Numbered from the stretch's first letter, positions 45,689 through 54,664 are shown. The stretch: 64,000 bases of DNA from CBDFNC01 sp965249895 (GCA_965249895.1 CBDFNC010000004.1:310001-374000); one strand, 5' to 3'. Notes: generated by a model not told the origin, from the sequence alone. Made by a program: numbers and translations.

Positions 45689-47673
45689 AGTTAAAAACTC
45701 AGCTGCTGCTGGTTGCTTGTCTGATGCTGGCGCTTCCCTGGGCTGGTTGTCAGAGCATTAAAGAGCTGGCAAAAGTCATGGGGGAAAGCCAACAGATCAA
45801 TATGGCTACCACGTTAAAGGCTGGCCTGGTATTGCTGGAAAACCAACAGGAATTGATCCCACGCTCTCATCGAGAAACCCTGGGAGACTCGGTATATGCC
45901 ATTCAACAAAAAGGTCCAATCACCCTGGATGGCTACCAAGATGACTGGATAGATCCACCCGTACCCCTATTGAAATATCCGCAACTGGCGGGAAGTAATG
46001 ACATTCGTTTCACCCTAAAAGCCAAAAAAAACGAAGATTACCTCTACTTACTGATCAAGGTATATAACCCCAGAGTTCTGTATTACACGCCGGACCGAGC
46101 TAAACCCTATGACAACTTATTGCTCGACGGCATAGGTGCCGACGGCAATAAACGCCATTTTATGGTACGTAGCGAGTCCCCTGGCCAATTTGGTCTGCTT
46201 AGGCTCAACGAGGGTTACCCGGTATCATTACCAAGCTTTCCGGGATACTGGCGCGATACAAACTTCGGTTATGTCATTGAATTGGGCCTGCCCCTCGCTC
46301 TGTTTTCCCAGGGGTTGGGTTACTCACTCAGCACCTTTAACGAGCTTGGACAAGCCATTTCAATAAGTAGTAAAAATACCTATCGCCCGGTTACTTTTTT
46401 GCACCCCGAGCTCACCCGCCAATTAAGCCCGCTTACCGATGGCGACCTCAACCTGTTTCTGGTTAATAAACAAGGCTGGCTGTTAGCCCAGGCAAAACCA
46501 AAAAATACGCGCCCTTTACCCCCAGGCTATTGGATGCTCGAGAATATATATTCCTATATTTTGGATGACGGAACACTGCCCCCCTGGCGGGAGTTGTTCG
46601 ATAAAGGGCAACTGTTGTTTCCACAACTTATGTCCAATATTAACGTCCCTACCTGGTTCAAAGATCAACACAAGCAGCGGCTATTAATGGTTACACCTTT
46701 ATCTTTGGATAACGGCGATCAGTTGTATTACCTGATAGCCAGTCAACCCGGCGACAGCCTGTACCGCCTGGCCGGCACAGCGTTTAACCGACTTTTCGTT
46801 GTCAGCCTGATTGTCATGGTGCTGGCAGGCATCGGCTTACTCAGTTATGCCAGCTGGCTTACTTACCGAATCCGTCAGCTGAGTAATAGCGCGGCGGACA
46901 GCTTAGCGAGTGATGCCGAGTTCTCGGGTGCTCTCCCCTTAGATGGCGCCAGAGACGAGTTAGGGGATCTATCTCGTAGCTTCCGGGATCTGTTATCTGT
47001 CAAGCAGCAACAAACGGACTATCTGGCCACCCTGGCTTCCAAGTTATCCCATGAACTTAGAACTCCACTGGCAGTTGTTCGTTCATCGTTAGATAATCTG
47101 GAATCCCTGCCTCCGGCCGAGCGAGTATTTGTGGAGCGAGCCAGCAGCGGATGTGATCGCCTCAGTCAGATCTTATATGCCATGAGTGAAGCAAAACGCC
47201 TTGAGCAGAGTTTGGACGACTATGAAAAAGAGCCAGTTCCTATTGCCGCTATGATGGCTGAGCTACATCAGGTGTACAGCCAGACATATCCGGAACAATC
47301 TTTTGAATTCAATACTGAAATAAATGAGGCCCTGACCCTGTCTGTGTATCCAGAGTTGCTGGTGCAAGCACTGGACAAACTGGTGGACAATGCTGTGGAT
47401 TTCTCCGTCCAGGGGGCACCCATACTTTTATCCGTAAGCCTTTCACCCACAGCCCTCAAGATCAGCGTGTATAACCAGGGCCCAGCCTTACCCGAACATC
47501 AGGAAAATCAAATATTTCAATCCCTGGTATCATTGCGACAGGAAAAGGAAGAAAAGCTACACCTGGGGCTGGGGTTACATATTGTACAGTTGGTGTGTAA
47601 ATTACATAAAGGTAGTGTCGTCGGTGTCAATAAAGACAAGGGCGTGATATTTACTATGAACTTACCCATATAA
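45685..47673 (+). CDS. pdsS: Sensor histidine kinase PdsS (proteobacterial dedicated sortase system)
   Basis: 662 residues. After an N-terminal hydrophobic segment comes a large periplasmic sensor (about 35-365) with carbohydrate-binding-like features (I-T-L-D-G-Y-Q-D-D-W near residue 77), which is typical of this kinase. A second membrane helix at about 370-395 is followed by HAMP, the HisKA domain with His456 (L-S-H-E-L-R-T-P) and HATPase (D-K-L-V-D-N-A-V-D-F, G-L-G-L-H-I-V). It would phosphorylate PdsR. GTG start overlapping the pdsR stop. Confidence 0.86.
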   Translation: MKLKTQLLLVACLMLALPWAGCQSIKELAKVMGESQQINMATTLKAGLVLLENQQELIPRSHRETLGDSVYAIQQKGPITLDGYQDDWIDPPVPLLKYPQLAGSNDIRFTLKAKKNEDYLYLLIKVYNPRVLYYTPDRAKPYDNLLLDGIGADGNKRHFMVRSESPGQFGLLRLNEGYPVSLPSFPGYWRDTNFGYVIELGLPLALFSQGLGYSLSTFNELGQAISISSKNTYRPVTFLHPELTRQLSPLTDGDLNLFLVNKQGWLLAQAKPKNTRPLPPGYWMLENIYSYILDDGTLPPWRELFDKGQLLFPQLMSNINVPTWFKDQHKQRLLMVTPLSLDNGDQLYYLIASQPGDSLYRLAGTAFNRLFVVSLIVMVLAGIGLLSYASWLTYRIRQLSNSAADSLASDAEFSGALPLDGARDELGDLSRSFRDLLSVKQQQTDYLATLASKLSHELRTPLAVVRSSLDNLESLPPAERVFVERASSGCDRLSQILYAMSEAKRLEQSLDDYEKEPVPIAAMMAELHQVYSQTYPEQSFEFNTEINEALTLSVYPELLVQALDKLVDNAVDFSVQGAPILLSVSLSPTALKISVYNQGPALPEHQENQIFQSLVSLRQEKEEKLHLGLGLHIVQLVCKLHKGSVVGVNKDKGVIFTMNLPI

Positions 47674-47712
47674 CGTACTTTCTATACAGATATAAGCATA
47701 AGGAAAGTTTTG

Positions 47713-48402
47713 ATGGACATGTTGCAGATAAAACCTATCAGTAAACGAAACGCCATTACTACCACAGTAGTGAGTTCCATTGTCCTGATGGCTTTACTTA
47801 TGTTCGTGGGTTTAGCCCCGGGGCAAATCATTGCGGTTTACGTGCTGTTCCTCGCTGCGACTGTTGGTCTGATCATCGGCATTGGTAAGCTGGTTGAACC
47901 AAATGTCAGCCTAAAATTCGACCACGACGCTCTGGAGTATTACCACACAAAGGGCCATTGGCGCCTTGATTGGGACAATATTCAACGCGTAGATTTGCCC
48001 AGAGTCCACGCCGGCCAGGATATGGTAGAACTGTCCTTTGTCGCCTTCAGGATAAACCAGCTGGAACCATTTCTGGATAGCATCTCGCTGCGGTTAGCCA
48101 GCCACATTCTAATTGAACAGCGGGCGTTACTGCTTAGGGGGTATAAAGACAGTGGTAAATGCATCAGTTGTGCCGAAGACACTTTACTCAATATGGACGA
48201 TTATAAAGCCCCGTCGGGTAAGGTCTACAAAGGGCTGCTTGCAGCGCTCGCCTGGCGGATGGAGGCCATGGCAGAGTTAATGGGATATCAGGTCTACCTG
48301 CCTACCTCGGCGTTAGATCGCGAGCCTCACTCCTTCATTAACATGGTGAAGCAATTCCAGCGTCAGGCGCTGGTTGAAACGAATAATCAACAAATACGCT
48401 AA
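47713..48402 (+). CDS. DUF2982-family membrane protein
   Basis: 229 residues. Two hydrophobic helices at residues about 18-65 precede a soluble domain (W-R-L-D-W-D-N-I-Q-R-V-D-L-P-R-V, then R-A-L-L-L-R-G-Y) conserved in Vibrio, Shewanella and Alteromonas; function unknown. ATG 47713 with AGGAAAG upstream. It lies 40 bases after pdsS, so may share its transcript. Confidence 0.75.
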   Translation: MDMLQIKPISKRNAITTTVVSSIVLMALLMFVGLAPGQIIAVYVLFLAATVGLIIGIGKLVEPNVSLKFDHDALEYYHTKGHWRLDWDNIQRVDLPRVHAGQDMVELSFVAFRINQLEPFLDSISLRLASHILIEQRALLLRGYKDSGKCISCAEDTLLNMDDYKAPSGKVYKGLLAALAWRMEAMAELMGYQVYLPTSALDREPHSFINMVKQFQRQALVETNNQQIR

Positions 48403-48738
48403 CCCCTTTTTGTTTGCCTGGGTATAACGTAAGCGATAATTTCGGGAGTAGTTCCCCCACTACGTCAGGTCTGAGATTGAATAATTGTCCGTGAATTTAC
48501 TTTTCCAAGCTCGTGGGTGAGTCTAGCTCACCAACTTTTTATCCCAACAGAGCCATCTCCGTTGCTGTCTTGATGTCAGTACTTTTTAGATAAAAACGAT
48601 TCATTTAAAATATTCCGTTCCTGAACTTCAATTATAAATCGAAAATATTTAGCATTATTATAAAAAATGCTAAAGTTTATATTCGCGATTCCGATACAAT
48701 TATCTATAGCAATTACTAAGTAAACTGCCGGGGATAGA
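48403..48738. other. Intergenic region with degenerate repeat A
   Basis: About 336 bases. 48466-48520 resembles 49687-49741. The right 150 bases are very AT-rich and must contain the promoter of the following gene. A short hairpin-like sequence TAGTTCCCCCACTA lies near 48450. Confidence 0.5.
48466..48520 (+). repeat. Degenerate repeat A (partner of 49687-49741)
   Basis: By eye about three quarters of the bases match the copy at 49.7 kb, with shared blocks AATTGTCC, GAATTT and TTTTCCAA. Confidence 0.5.
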
Positions 48739-49263
48739 ATGAACGTTTCACTAAAGCCAATCTTTTCTACTACGATGAGCCGAGTGCCTTCTGAAAACAT
48801 GGGGCAGAACATCAAAGTAAAAAGCCAGAATCAAGAAGTAGAGGCTTATGTGCCTGATATTAGAATCACAGATGATATGGTGGGAAAAAACTTACCCATG
48901 ACTTCTTATAGCGAAGAGGAAAAAGATAAATTTCACCAACAATCAACAGAACAAATAATTGCCAACATTGATTTGACTAACACTAATCGAAGCGAATTTG
49001 TTATGGCTATGCATGCACTAAACTATAGAGGTGAGACTACAGGAGACGCAGCAGGATTAATGGCTATCACAGTAGCCTTAGATCAGAATCTTGATGGAGA
49101 TATAGCTTTCAACGCAATTGAATATTTTGAAGGTGTCGCTGCAGGGGGAACAGGCAATTCTCCAGTTACATCTGATTATAATCGGGGCTTAACAAGCCTA
49201 CTTGTAATAGACGCCGCCCATAAAGCAGGCTCCGATTCGTTGCGGATTGATACAAAAGCTTAA
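48739..49263 (+). CDS. Hypothetical protein, AT-rich gene, no known domain
   Basis: 174 residues, acidic and soluble, with no signal peptide or membrane segment. Residues 1-45 look disordered; residues 65-174 look helical with D-Q-N-L-D-G-D-I-A-F-N-A-I, reminiscent of a calcium-binding EF-hand-like loop (D-x-N-x-D-G-D), but only one such loop is clear. Base composition is more AT-rich than its neighbours, and repeats and an IS66 remnant lie on either side, so horizontal acquisition is plausible. A GGGGAT ribosome binding site precedes the ATG. Confidence 0.6.
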   Translation: MNVSLKPIFSTTMSRVPSENMGQNIKVKSQNQEVEAYVPDIRITDDMVGKNLPMTSYSEEEKDKFHQQSTEQIIANIDLTNTNRSEFVMAMHALNYRGETTGDAAGLMAITVALDQNLDGDIAFNAIEYFEGVAAGGTGNSPVTSDYNRGLTSLLVIDAAHKAGSDSLRIDTKA

Positions 49264-49501
49264 TCGCCTGACGATAGAGCCTGTAAATAATTCTGTGTAA
49301 CGGCCACCTTTACATGTAAGTGGGTGAGTATAAGTTTTTAGGGATTACGTATGAATTTCAATCAGTGTAAATATACTGATTCGCTTAGTACTGCACGGCC
49401 TACCTAGATTGGTAGGTTGATTTAAGCCTTGGTGAACTTTTGCTTATGCACTTAATCCTTTAAGCTGTCTTCGAACTCAATAATAAACCTGCTCAGGTAA
49501 G

Positions 49502-49643
49502 GGAACCCATCAAATAACCGGGTCAACAATTGTTGCGCCCTTTGTGGAGCAGATGCCTCTCTATAAATGAAGAGGGCGAAGCGTAAGCCAGCAAGATTCG
49601 CCGAACACGCCCGATAGATCTGTTACCCAAGTTTGACCAGTCC
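49502..49643. repeat. Degenerate MITE-like element with imperfect terminal repeats
   Basis: The left end reads GGAACCCATCAAATAACC, matching (reverse strand) the terminal repeat seen at 2486-2514. The right end TGTTACCCAAGTTTGACC also matches that terminal repeat, in the opposite orientation. The inner part contains the 62-base dispersed repeat. It looks like a small non-autonomous derivative of the transposase element at 908-2514. Confidence 0.45.
49549..49610 (+). repeat. Copy 2 of the 62-base dispersed repeat
   Basis: Partner of 31686-31747; shares GCAGATGCCTCTCTATAA, AAGAGGGCGAAGC and TTCGCCGAAC. Confidence 0.75.
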
Positions 49644-49686
49644 CCAGGTAAGCGATCATTCCAGAGGTAGATCTCCCCAACTAGGC

Positions 49687-49741
49687 CAAGTCAGAGGTTA
49701 AAAAATTGTCCTCGAATTTGGTTTTCCAAACTCGGGGCGTC
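49687..49741 (+). repeat. Degenerate repeat B (partner of 48466-48520)
   Basis: Directly abuts the 3' end of the IS66 tnpA remnant, so may be part of that IS. Confidence 0.5.
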
Positions 49742-49865
49742 AACTCCTCAACCTGTGAGGCCTTAGCTCGTGCTGCTTGCAAAATTCCCTAATAGACATC
49801 TCATTTTGTTGCCATAACTGGATAAGTTGCTGCCATTGCTCAGCACTGCGGTAAGTTTGGGCCAT
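49740..49865 (-). pseudogene. IS66-family tnpA, N-terminal fragment
   Basis: 41 codons reading M-A-Q-T-Y-R-S-A-E-Q-W-Q-Q-L-I, then I-R-E-F-C-K-Q-H, the helix-turn-helix start of IS66 TnpA, with AGGAGA at good spacing from the ATG. A TGA follows after L-R-S, well short of the usual 100 or more residues. It is the 5' counterpart of the tnpA 3' scrap at 2515-2682, though not necessarily of the same copy. Confidence 0.65.
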
Positions 49866-50049
49866 GTTGATCTCCTGTTTTCGCATATGAGAACCACACT
49901 ACTGGTTAAACTGGCAGGGAAATAGACGTCTTAAATTGACCGGTTACGGTATAACTTCCACTGCGGTCAACTGACTGGCAGATATCTACTTTCATTATCC
50001 TTTAAAGTAGGCATAATACCGCCACTAAATTTCTGCGGACCAATTCCTG

Positions 50050-50619
50050 ATGAGTACAGAACAGACTTTAATGCAACGTTGTGACTCGAAATGTGAGCTT
50101 TGTGCGAGTGAGTCAAACCTTGTGACTTTCGAAGTAAAGCCCAGCGATGCCAGCGCCGAACAATCAGTGATGCTTTGTGAAAATTGCCGCGGCCAAATAG
50201 AAAAGCCAGAAAGCCTGGATGTTAATCATTGGCGTTGTCTTAACGACAGTATGTGGAGTCAAGAGCCTGCCGTACAGGTGATGGCCTATCGCATGCTAAA
50301 GCGCTTATCCGCAGAAGGCTGGGCTCAAGATCTACTGGATATGCTGTATCTAGAAGAAAAGGTAAAAGCCTGGGCGCAAGCCGTTGAAGCGGATGACAGC
50401 GAAGAAAACGAGCCGACTCTGGATAGCAATGGCGCGGTACTGCAAGCAGGTGACACTGTCACTCTGATTAAGGATCTCGTGGTCAAGGGTGCAAACTTTA
50501 CCGCAAAGCGTGGTACTGCAGTGCGTAATATTTCACTTACCTCTAACCCAGAGCATATCGAAGGCCGTGTAAACGGTACGCGTATAGTTCTGCTCACTTG
50601 TTTCTTAAAGAAATCATAA
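50050..50619 (+). CDS. phnA: PhnA-family zinc-ribbon protein
   Basis: 189 residues. The N-terminal zinc ribbon reads C-x-L-C (C-E-L-C) ... C-E-N-C, and the C-terminal PhnA domain has G-D-T-V-T-L-I-K-D-L-V-V-K-G and K-R-G-T ... I-E-G-R-V-N-G-T-R-I-V-L. It is widespread in gammaproteobacteria; despite the name, direct phosphonate hydrolysis is a property of an unrelated PhnA, so the role here is unknown. Followed by a strong hairpin. Confidence 0.9.
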   Translation: MSTEQTLMQRCDSKCELCASESNLVTFEVKPSDASAEQSVMLCENCRGQIEKPESLDVNHWRCLNDSMWSQEPAVQVMAYRMLKRLSAEGWAQDLLDMLYLEEKVKAWAQAVEADDSEENEPTLDSNGAVLQAGDTVTLIKDLVVKGANFTAKRGTAVRNISLTSNPEHIEGRVNGTRIVLLTCFLKKS

Positions 50620-51092
50620 CGCCGCACAAGCTGATGCCGGCTGCTGTCGTTCCCTTGCCCAAATATCGAGCCTCCTTTGCAATAGGAATAACGACGTAAG
50701 TACGTCGTTATTCCTATTATTTCGGATCCCAGCGGATTTTTCGTATCAAGCTGAATGGTTAGCAGAAATCTTACTGCTGTGGGCTTCTCAAAAGTGTACC
50801 GCCAAACTATCTTCAGGAACTTTGTGATGCCCGGTCACACAAAATACCCAAATTGGCGCTGAACCAGATCTGGAATTAAATTTCCGCTAAAACCGCCCTC
50901 GCATATAGCTTAACAAACAATCAATCGCTCAAAACTACCGTAAGTCATGAGTCTTAGGCATCATTTACCGATCTAAATAAAAACTCCGCTTCAATTTAGA
51001 CACCCTTAGCCGATACTAAAGAAACAGGTATTAAGGGTGATAGCTGAAGTTAGCTATATCCAATTAAAGTCATCTTTTGAGAGGGTAGAATA
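50620..51092. other. Intergenic region between phnA and the chemotaxis receptor
   Basis: About 470 bases holding the hairpin above and the receptor promoter. A GCCGATAC sequence resembles a flagellar sigma-28 -10 box, but no TAAA -35 box lies at the right distance. The ribosome binding site GAGAGGG lies before the receptor ATG. Confidence 0.4.
50681..50718. terminator. Strong 18-bp perfect hairpin after phnA
   Basis: AATAGGAATAACGACGTA and its exact reverse complement separated by two bases. It could act as a bidirectional terminator, although the U-run is short, or be a remnant of a mobile element. Confidence 0.6.
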
Positions 51093-52718
51093 ATGCCGAT
51101 TTTGTCGCGGTCAGGTATAGGTATTCGTTTAGGTGCTAGTTTTGCACTATTACTGGTGCTGCTGTTGATCATCACCATAGTTTCAATTTCTCAGATGAAG
51201 GTGCAATACCAATCCTCAGAAAACTTTGTCACCCAAAACGTATCCCGTGTCCTCCTCTCTTCGAAAATTAATATACATGCACAATCAGCTGCATTGAGCC
51301 TGTTACAAATACTATCGACCACTGAACGTGAACAACGTATACCCCTCTATAAAGAAATGGATGAGCAAAATAATCGACTCAACGACATTATTTCCCAGCT
51401 TACCAATGAAGCCAATCAGAGCAAAACCTCCCATATTGATAAGCTAGTAAAAAACCGTGAACAATACCGCCGAGCATTTCTTGAAACCGTGGATCTGATT
51501 GAGCTAGAGCCGAGTGAAGCGATGACACAATTTTCCCGGGATACCCGACCTGCATTAGCCGCACTGCTGAATACGATTAACATAATGCTTGAAGATGAAA
51601 GCGATGAAATGCACCGGGAGCATGAACTCACTAAATCTGACAATGAGCAAGCAAGAAACACGATTATTATCTTATCTGTCGTTGCATTTTTACTCGGCTG
51701 TGCCCTGGCCTATTTGGTGAGTAGAAGCATCACAGTGCCATTGAAACAATCGGTGGCGCTGGCTAAAAAAATTGCCAGTGGGGATTTAACCCCAGCACGA
51801 TTTCCACAGCGCAATGACGAGCTGGGAGAATTAACTCAGGCTTTGGATCAAATGCAACAACAGCTGTCTTCCCTGATTTCATCCATCCAAACCTCCTCTG
51901 TGCAATTACAGGAGTCGTCAACAATGTTAAGCACTCCTGTCGGCTCGGTGGAATCAGGCTCTCTCGCGCAGCAAACAGCAGTGGTCGATATCATAGATGT
52001 GATCAATGAATTTACCCAACAAATAAACCAGTCCGCGACTACCGCAGAAGAAGCCAAGCAACAGTCGGAAAATGCAAGTAACCTCGCGGCTAAGGGTAGC
52101 CAGTTAATTTGTGAAGCAACAACTGAATTCGAAAATATCTCTCGCTCTATCAGTAATTCGGCAGAAGCGGTTGAAACCCTCAAGGAGCGAGCAATATCTG
52201 TGCGAAACCTGATCACTACAGTTCGAGAAATCGCCGACCAAACCAACCTACTGGCCCTTAATGCCGCTATTGAAGCGGCGAGAGCCGGAGAAAGCGGTCG
52301 TGGTTTTTCAGTGGTCGCTGACGAAGTCCGCAGCCTAGCCGGTCGCACGGGGCAAGCCACCAGTGAAATTAACGACGTGATAGACGCCATGGATAAGGAA
52401 ACTCATATCGCCGTTGAACGTATTGTCACCGGTCGTGAAGAAATGGAAAACGGAGTAGAACTATTGCAACAAATGGTCGAGCCCCTCTCCGAACTGGATA
52501 AAGGCGCCAAGATCTCCCTGGCTAAACTGGAAGACCTTGAGCACGCTGTTATCCAGCAATCTAACGAAAGTAACAAGATCAGAGACAATGTCACCCGCAT
52601 CGGGGAAATGTCCTCAGAAAACCAGGCTGCGGTTGCCCTGGTTGCGTCTGAAACCCATAAATTAAGTGATCTGTCCGATAAACTCGCAAACCAAATCAGC
52701 AAGTTTAACCTTTCTTAA
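51093..52718 (+). CDS. Methyl-accepting chemotaxis protein
   Basis: 541 residues. TM1 at about 10-32, a four-helix-bundle-like periplasmic ligand domain (about 33-190), TM2 about 191-212, HAMP about 213-265, then the cytoplasmic signalling coiled coil with the hairpin tip T-N-L-L-A-L-N-A-A-I-E-A-A-R-A-G near residue 383 and F-S-V-V-A-D-E-V-R. No C-terminal methyltransferase-binding pentapeptide. It clusters at the cell pole and signals through CheA/CheW; ligand unknown. Stand-alone gene. Confidence 0.93.
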   Translation: MPILSRSGIGIRLGASFALLLVLLLIITIVSISQMKVQYQSSENFVTQNVSRVLLSSKINIHAQSAALSLLQILSTTEREQRIPLYKEMDEQNNRLNDIISQLTNEANQSKTSHIDKLVKNREQYRRAFLETVDLIELEPSEAMTQFSRDTRPALAALLNTINIMLEDESDEMHREHELTKSDNEQARNTIIILSVVAFLLGCALAYLVSRSITVPLKQSVALAKKIASGDLTPARFPQRNDELGELTQALDQMQQQLSSLISSIQTSSVQLQESSTMLSTPVGSVESGSLAQQTAVVDIIDVINEFTQQINQSATTAEEAKQQSENASNLAAKGSQLICEATTEFENISRSISNSAEAVETLKERAISVRNLITTVREIADQTNLLALNAAIEAARAGESGRGFSVVADEVRSLAGRTGQATSEINDVIDAMDKETHIAVERIVTGREEMENGVELLQQMVEPLSELDKGAKISLAKLEDLEHAVIQQSNESNKIRDNVTRIGEMSSENQAAVALVASETHKLSDLSDKLANQISKFNLS

Positions 52719-52742
52719 TTAAACCCTCACTACGGCCTTGTA

Positions 52743-52775
52743 TACGAAGTTGGTAACTTATTCAGCAACTTCGTA
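52743..52775 (+). terminator. Hairpin after the chemotaxis receptor gene
   Basis: 10-bp perfect stem TACGAAGTTG / CAACTTCGTA with a 13-base loop, about 25 bases beyond the stop. No U-run follows, so intrinsic termination is uncertain. Confidence 0.45.
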
Positions 52776-52894
52776 CTAACCCGTACAGGCTGAAAACTAC
52801 ACACAAAATTTTGGTCCTTAATAGATTGAGCAATTTTGTACATGTCCCGAAACTGATACTTCGCTAGGATTTAGCCCGGTCAAAAGGAGATTGT

Positions 52895-53830
52895 ATGTCT
52901 GGGTTAAAAAAAGGTTACATCGCGCTCGCACTCGCTATGTTGTTAGTTGGGGCAAATATTCCCCTTGGTAAATTGATTATTGGAGATGTCTCCATCGTCT
53001 GGTTTTCCGCGCTTAGGTTTTCTTCGGCAGCCTTGGTTATCTGGTTAATTTGCAAACACTCAAATGTAAGCATAAAGGGTATCAGTAAAAAGACGTTCCT
53101 CGTCATTCTGTGCCAGGCGATTTGCGGCTCATGCCTGTTCACGTTTTTTATGCTATACGGACTGACAAAAACCAGCGCAGGTAATGCAGGCCTGATAACC
53201 AGTACCACCCCTGTGTTTATTGCGCTGGGAGCTTGGTTGTTTTTAAAAGAGCTACTCACCAGGCCTCAAATACAGGCCATATTATTAGCCTGCTCCGCAC
53301 TGGCAATTGTCAGCCTGTCCGGGAACCCCACAACTCAATCAATGCCTCACCTAACCGGTGACTTGTTTATTTTGTTTGCAGTGTGCGCCGAAGCTGCATT
53401 TGCCCTGCTATCCAGAGCAAACAGTGTTAATACCAGTCCCATAGTGATTATTTTCTATAACAATCTGTTTAGCGCATTTATATATCTGCCAATGTTGCTT
53501 TGGGAGCCTTCTGGCTGGACGGCACTGAATATGGAGAACCTATCTCTTATCGCTCTCTATACGCTGTCAGCCAGCTTAATCTGCTATTACTTGTGGTTTT
53601 ATGGGATAGCCCGCGTCCCCGTCAGTCGCGCCGGTATCTTTACCGCCCTGATGCCTTTTGGCACCTTGATAGTATCCGTTCCTCTACTTGGAGAGACCAT
53701 TACAATTCAGCATGTTTTTGCTATTGTATTGGTTCTGCTCAGCATTTATCTGGTTAGCTCCGGCTCTAAAAAGGCGATACCTCAACCAAATAAACCCGAA
53801 GAAAATTATGACAATGTTACAAAGAGATAG
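52895..53830 (+). CDS. DMT-family transporter with two EamA domains
   Basis: 311 residues with ten predicted membrane helices in two EamA repeats (about 10-140 and 155-290): G-A-N-I-P-L-G-K in the first helix and G-L-T-K-T-S-A-G-N-A-G-L-I before helix 4. Drug/metabolite exporter; substrate unknown. Strong AAAGGAG ribosome binding site. Followed after 6 bases by an AraC regulator, so probably an operon. Confidence 0.88.
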   Translation: MSGLKKGYIALALAMLLVGANIPLGKLIIGDVSIVWFSALRFSSAALVIWLICKHSNVSIKGISKKTFLVILCQAICGSCLFTFFMLYGLTKTSAGNAGLITSTTPVFIALGAWLFLKELLTRPQIQAILLACSALAIVSLSGNPTTQSMPHLTGDLFILFAVCAEAAFALLSRANSVNTSPIVIIFYNNLFSAFIYLPMLLWEPSGWTALNMENLSLIALYTLSASLICYYLWFYGIARVPVSRAGIFTALMPFGTLIVSVPLLGETITIQHVFAIVLVLLSIYLVSSGSKKAIPQPNKPEENYDNVTKR

Positions 53831-53836
53831 GTTTCT

Positions 53837-54664
53837 ATGTCAGAACTAGATAAAGCGATAGATGTTCGTTGTTTTGACGATTTTCCGGGGGTTGAGTGGA
53901 TGCTGGCTCACTATCAAGGGGTCCAGTTCCCGAAACATGCCCACGCAGAGTTTTCCATCGGAGCAATCGAGTCCGGTGCACTATCGTTTTACTATCGCGG
54001 CGAAACAGTCATCGCCGACCGTGGCAAACTAAACCTGGCCAATGCTGGTGAAGTCCATACCGGCTCCGGAGCAACGGGGTTGGGCTGGCGCTATCGTATG
54101 TTCTATTTATCACCCTTGCTTTTACAACAGGCCGCTGTGGAATTGATGGGGAAACCGACCGATAACCCGTACTTTCAACTTGGTGTCATTGATGACATTA
54201 ACTTAGCAAACCAGCTTTGCCACTGTCACCGTATAATGGCGTCACGTAATGCGAGTATTCTGGAAAAGCAGAGTCTTTTCTCTAGTTTGCTATTCACCTT
54301 AATCCAGCGCCATTCAGATAGTTCGGCAATCAGAATAACCGCTAAAAGGCCAGGTAGAATAGACAAAACCCTTGAATACCTACATGGCAACCCAGCTATG
54401 GATGTAGACCTGGATTCCTTAGCGCGGTTAGCTTCCATGAGCAAATTCCACTTTATTCGCTCGTTTAAATGCCAAACAGGACTTCCACCCCACCAATATC
54501 AACGGTTATTGAGAATACAAAAAATAAAACCTCTGTTGCTGACCGGCCTTTCCGTGACGGATGCAGCCATGACCGCCGGTTTTTTCGATCTAAGCCATAT
54601 GAGTCGTTTGTTTAAGCGGGTTTATGGTTATTCTCCTAAACACTATCAGCAAGCGATTGCTTAG
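53837..54664 (+). CDS. AraC-family transcriptional regulator with cupin sensor domain
   Basis: 275 residues. N-terminal AraC-type cupin (F-P-K-H-A-H-A-E-F-S-I-G, metal- or ligand-binding-like His) to about residue 160; C-terminal DNA-binding domain with L-A-S-M-S-K-F-H-F-I-R-S-F-K and the second HTH D-A-A-M-T-A-G-F-F-D-L-S-H-M-S-R-L-F-K. Likely co-transcribed with, and controlling, the preceding transporter gene. Confidence 0.87.
   Translation: MSELDKAIDVRCFDDFPGVEWMLAHYQGVQFPKHAHAEFSIGAIESGALSFYYRGETVIADRGKLNLANAGEVHTGSGATGLGWRYRMFYLSPLLLQQAAVELMGKPTDNPYFQLGVIDDINLANQLCHCHRIMASRNASILEKQSLFSSLLFTLIQRHSDSSAIRITAKRPGRIDKTLEYLHGNPAMDVDLDSLARLASMSKFHFIRSFKCQTGLPPHQYQRLLRIQKIKPLLLTGLSVTDAAMTAGFFDLSHMSRLFKRVYGYSPKHYQQAIA

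Larger units (their letters stand above)
49264..50049. other. Repeat-rich intergenic region
   Basis: About 790 bases. In order it holds a small hairpin (AATCAGT/ACTGATT, 49360-49381), a second (CCTACC/GGTAGG, 49399-49416), a degenerate miniature-element-like segment (49502-49643), degenerate repeat B, and an IS66 tnpA remnant. The last 180 bases must hold the phnA promoter. Confidence 0.6.

Noticed and set aside
51000..51020. Sigma-28-like -10 box (GCCGATAC) upstream of the chemotaxis receptor
   Set aside because: No TAAA -35 element at the required spacing; the match may be chance.
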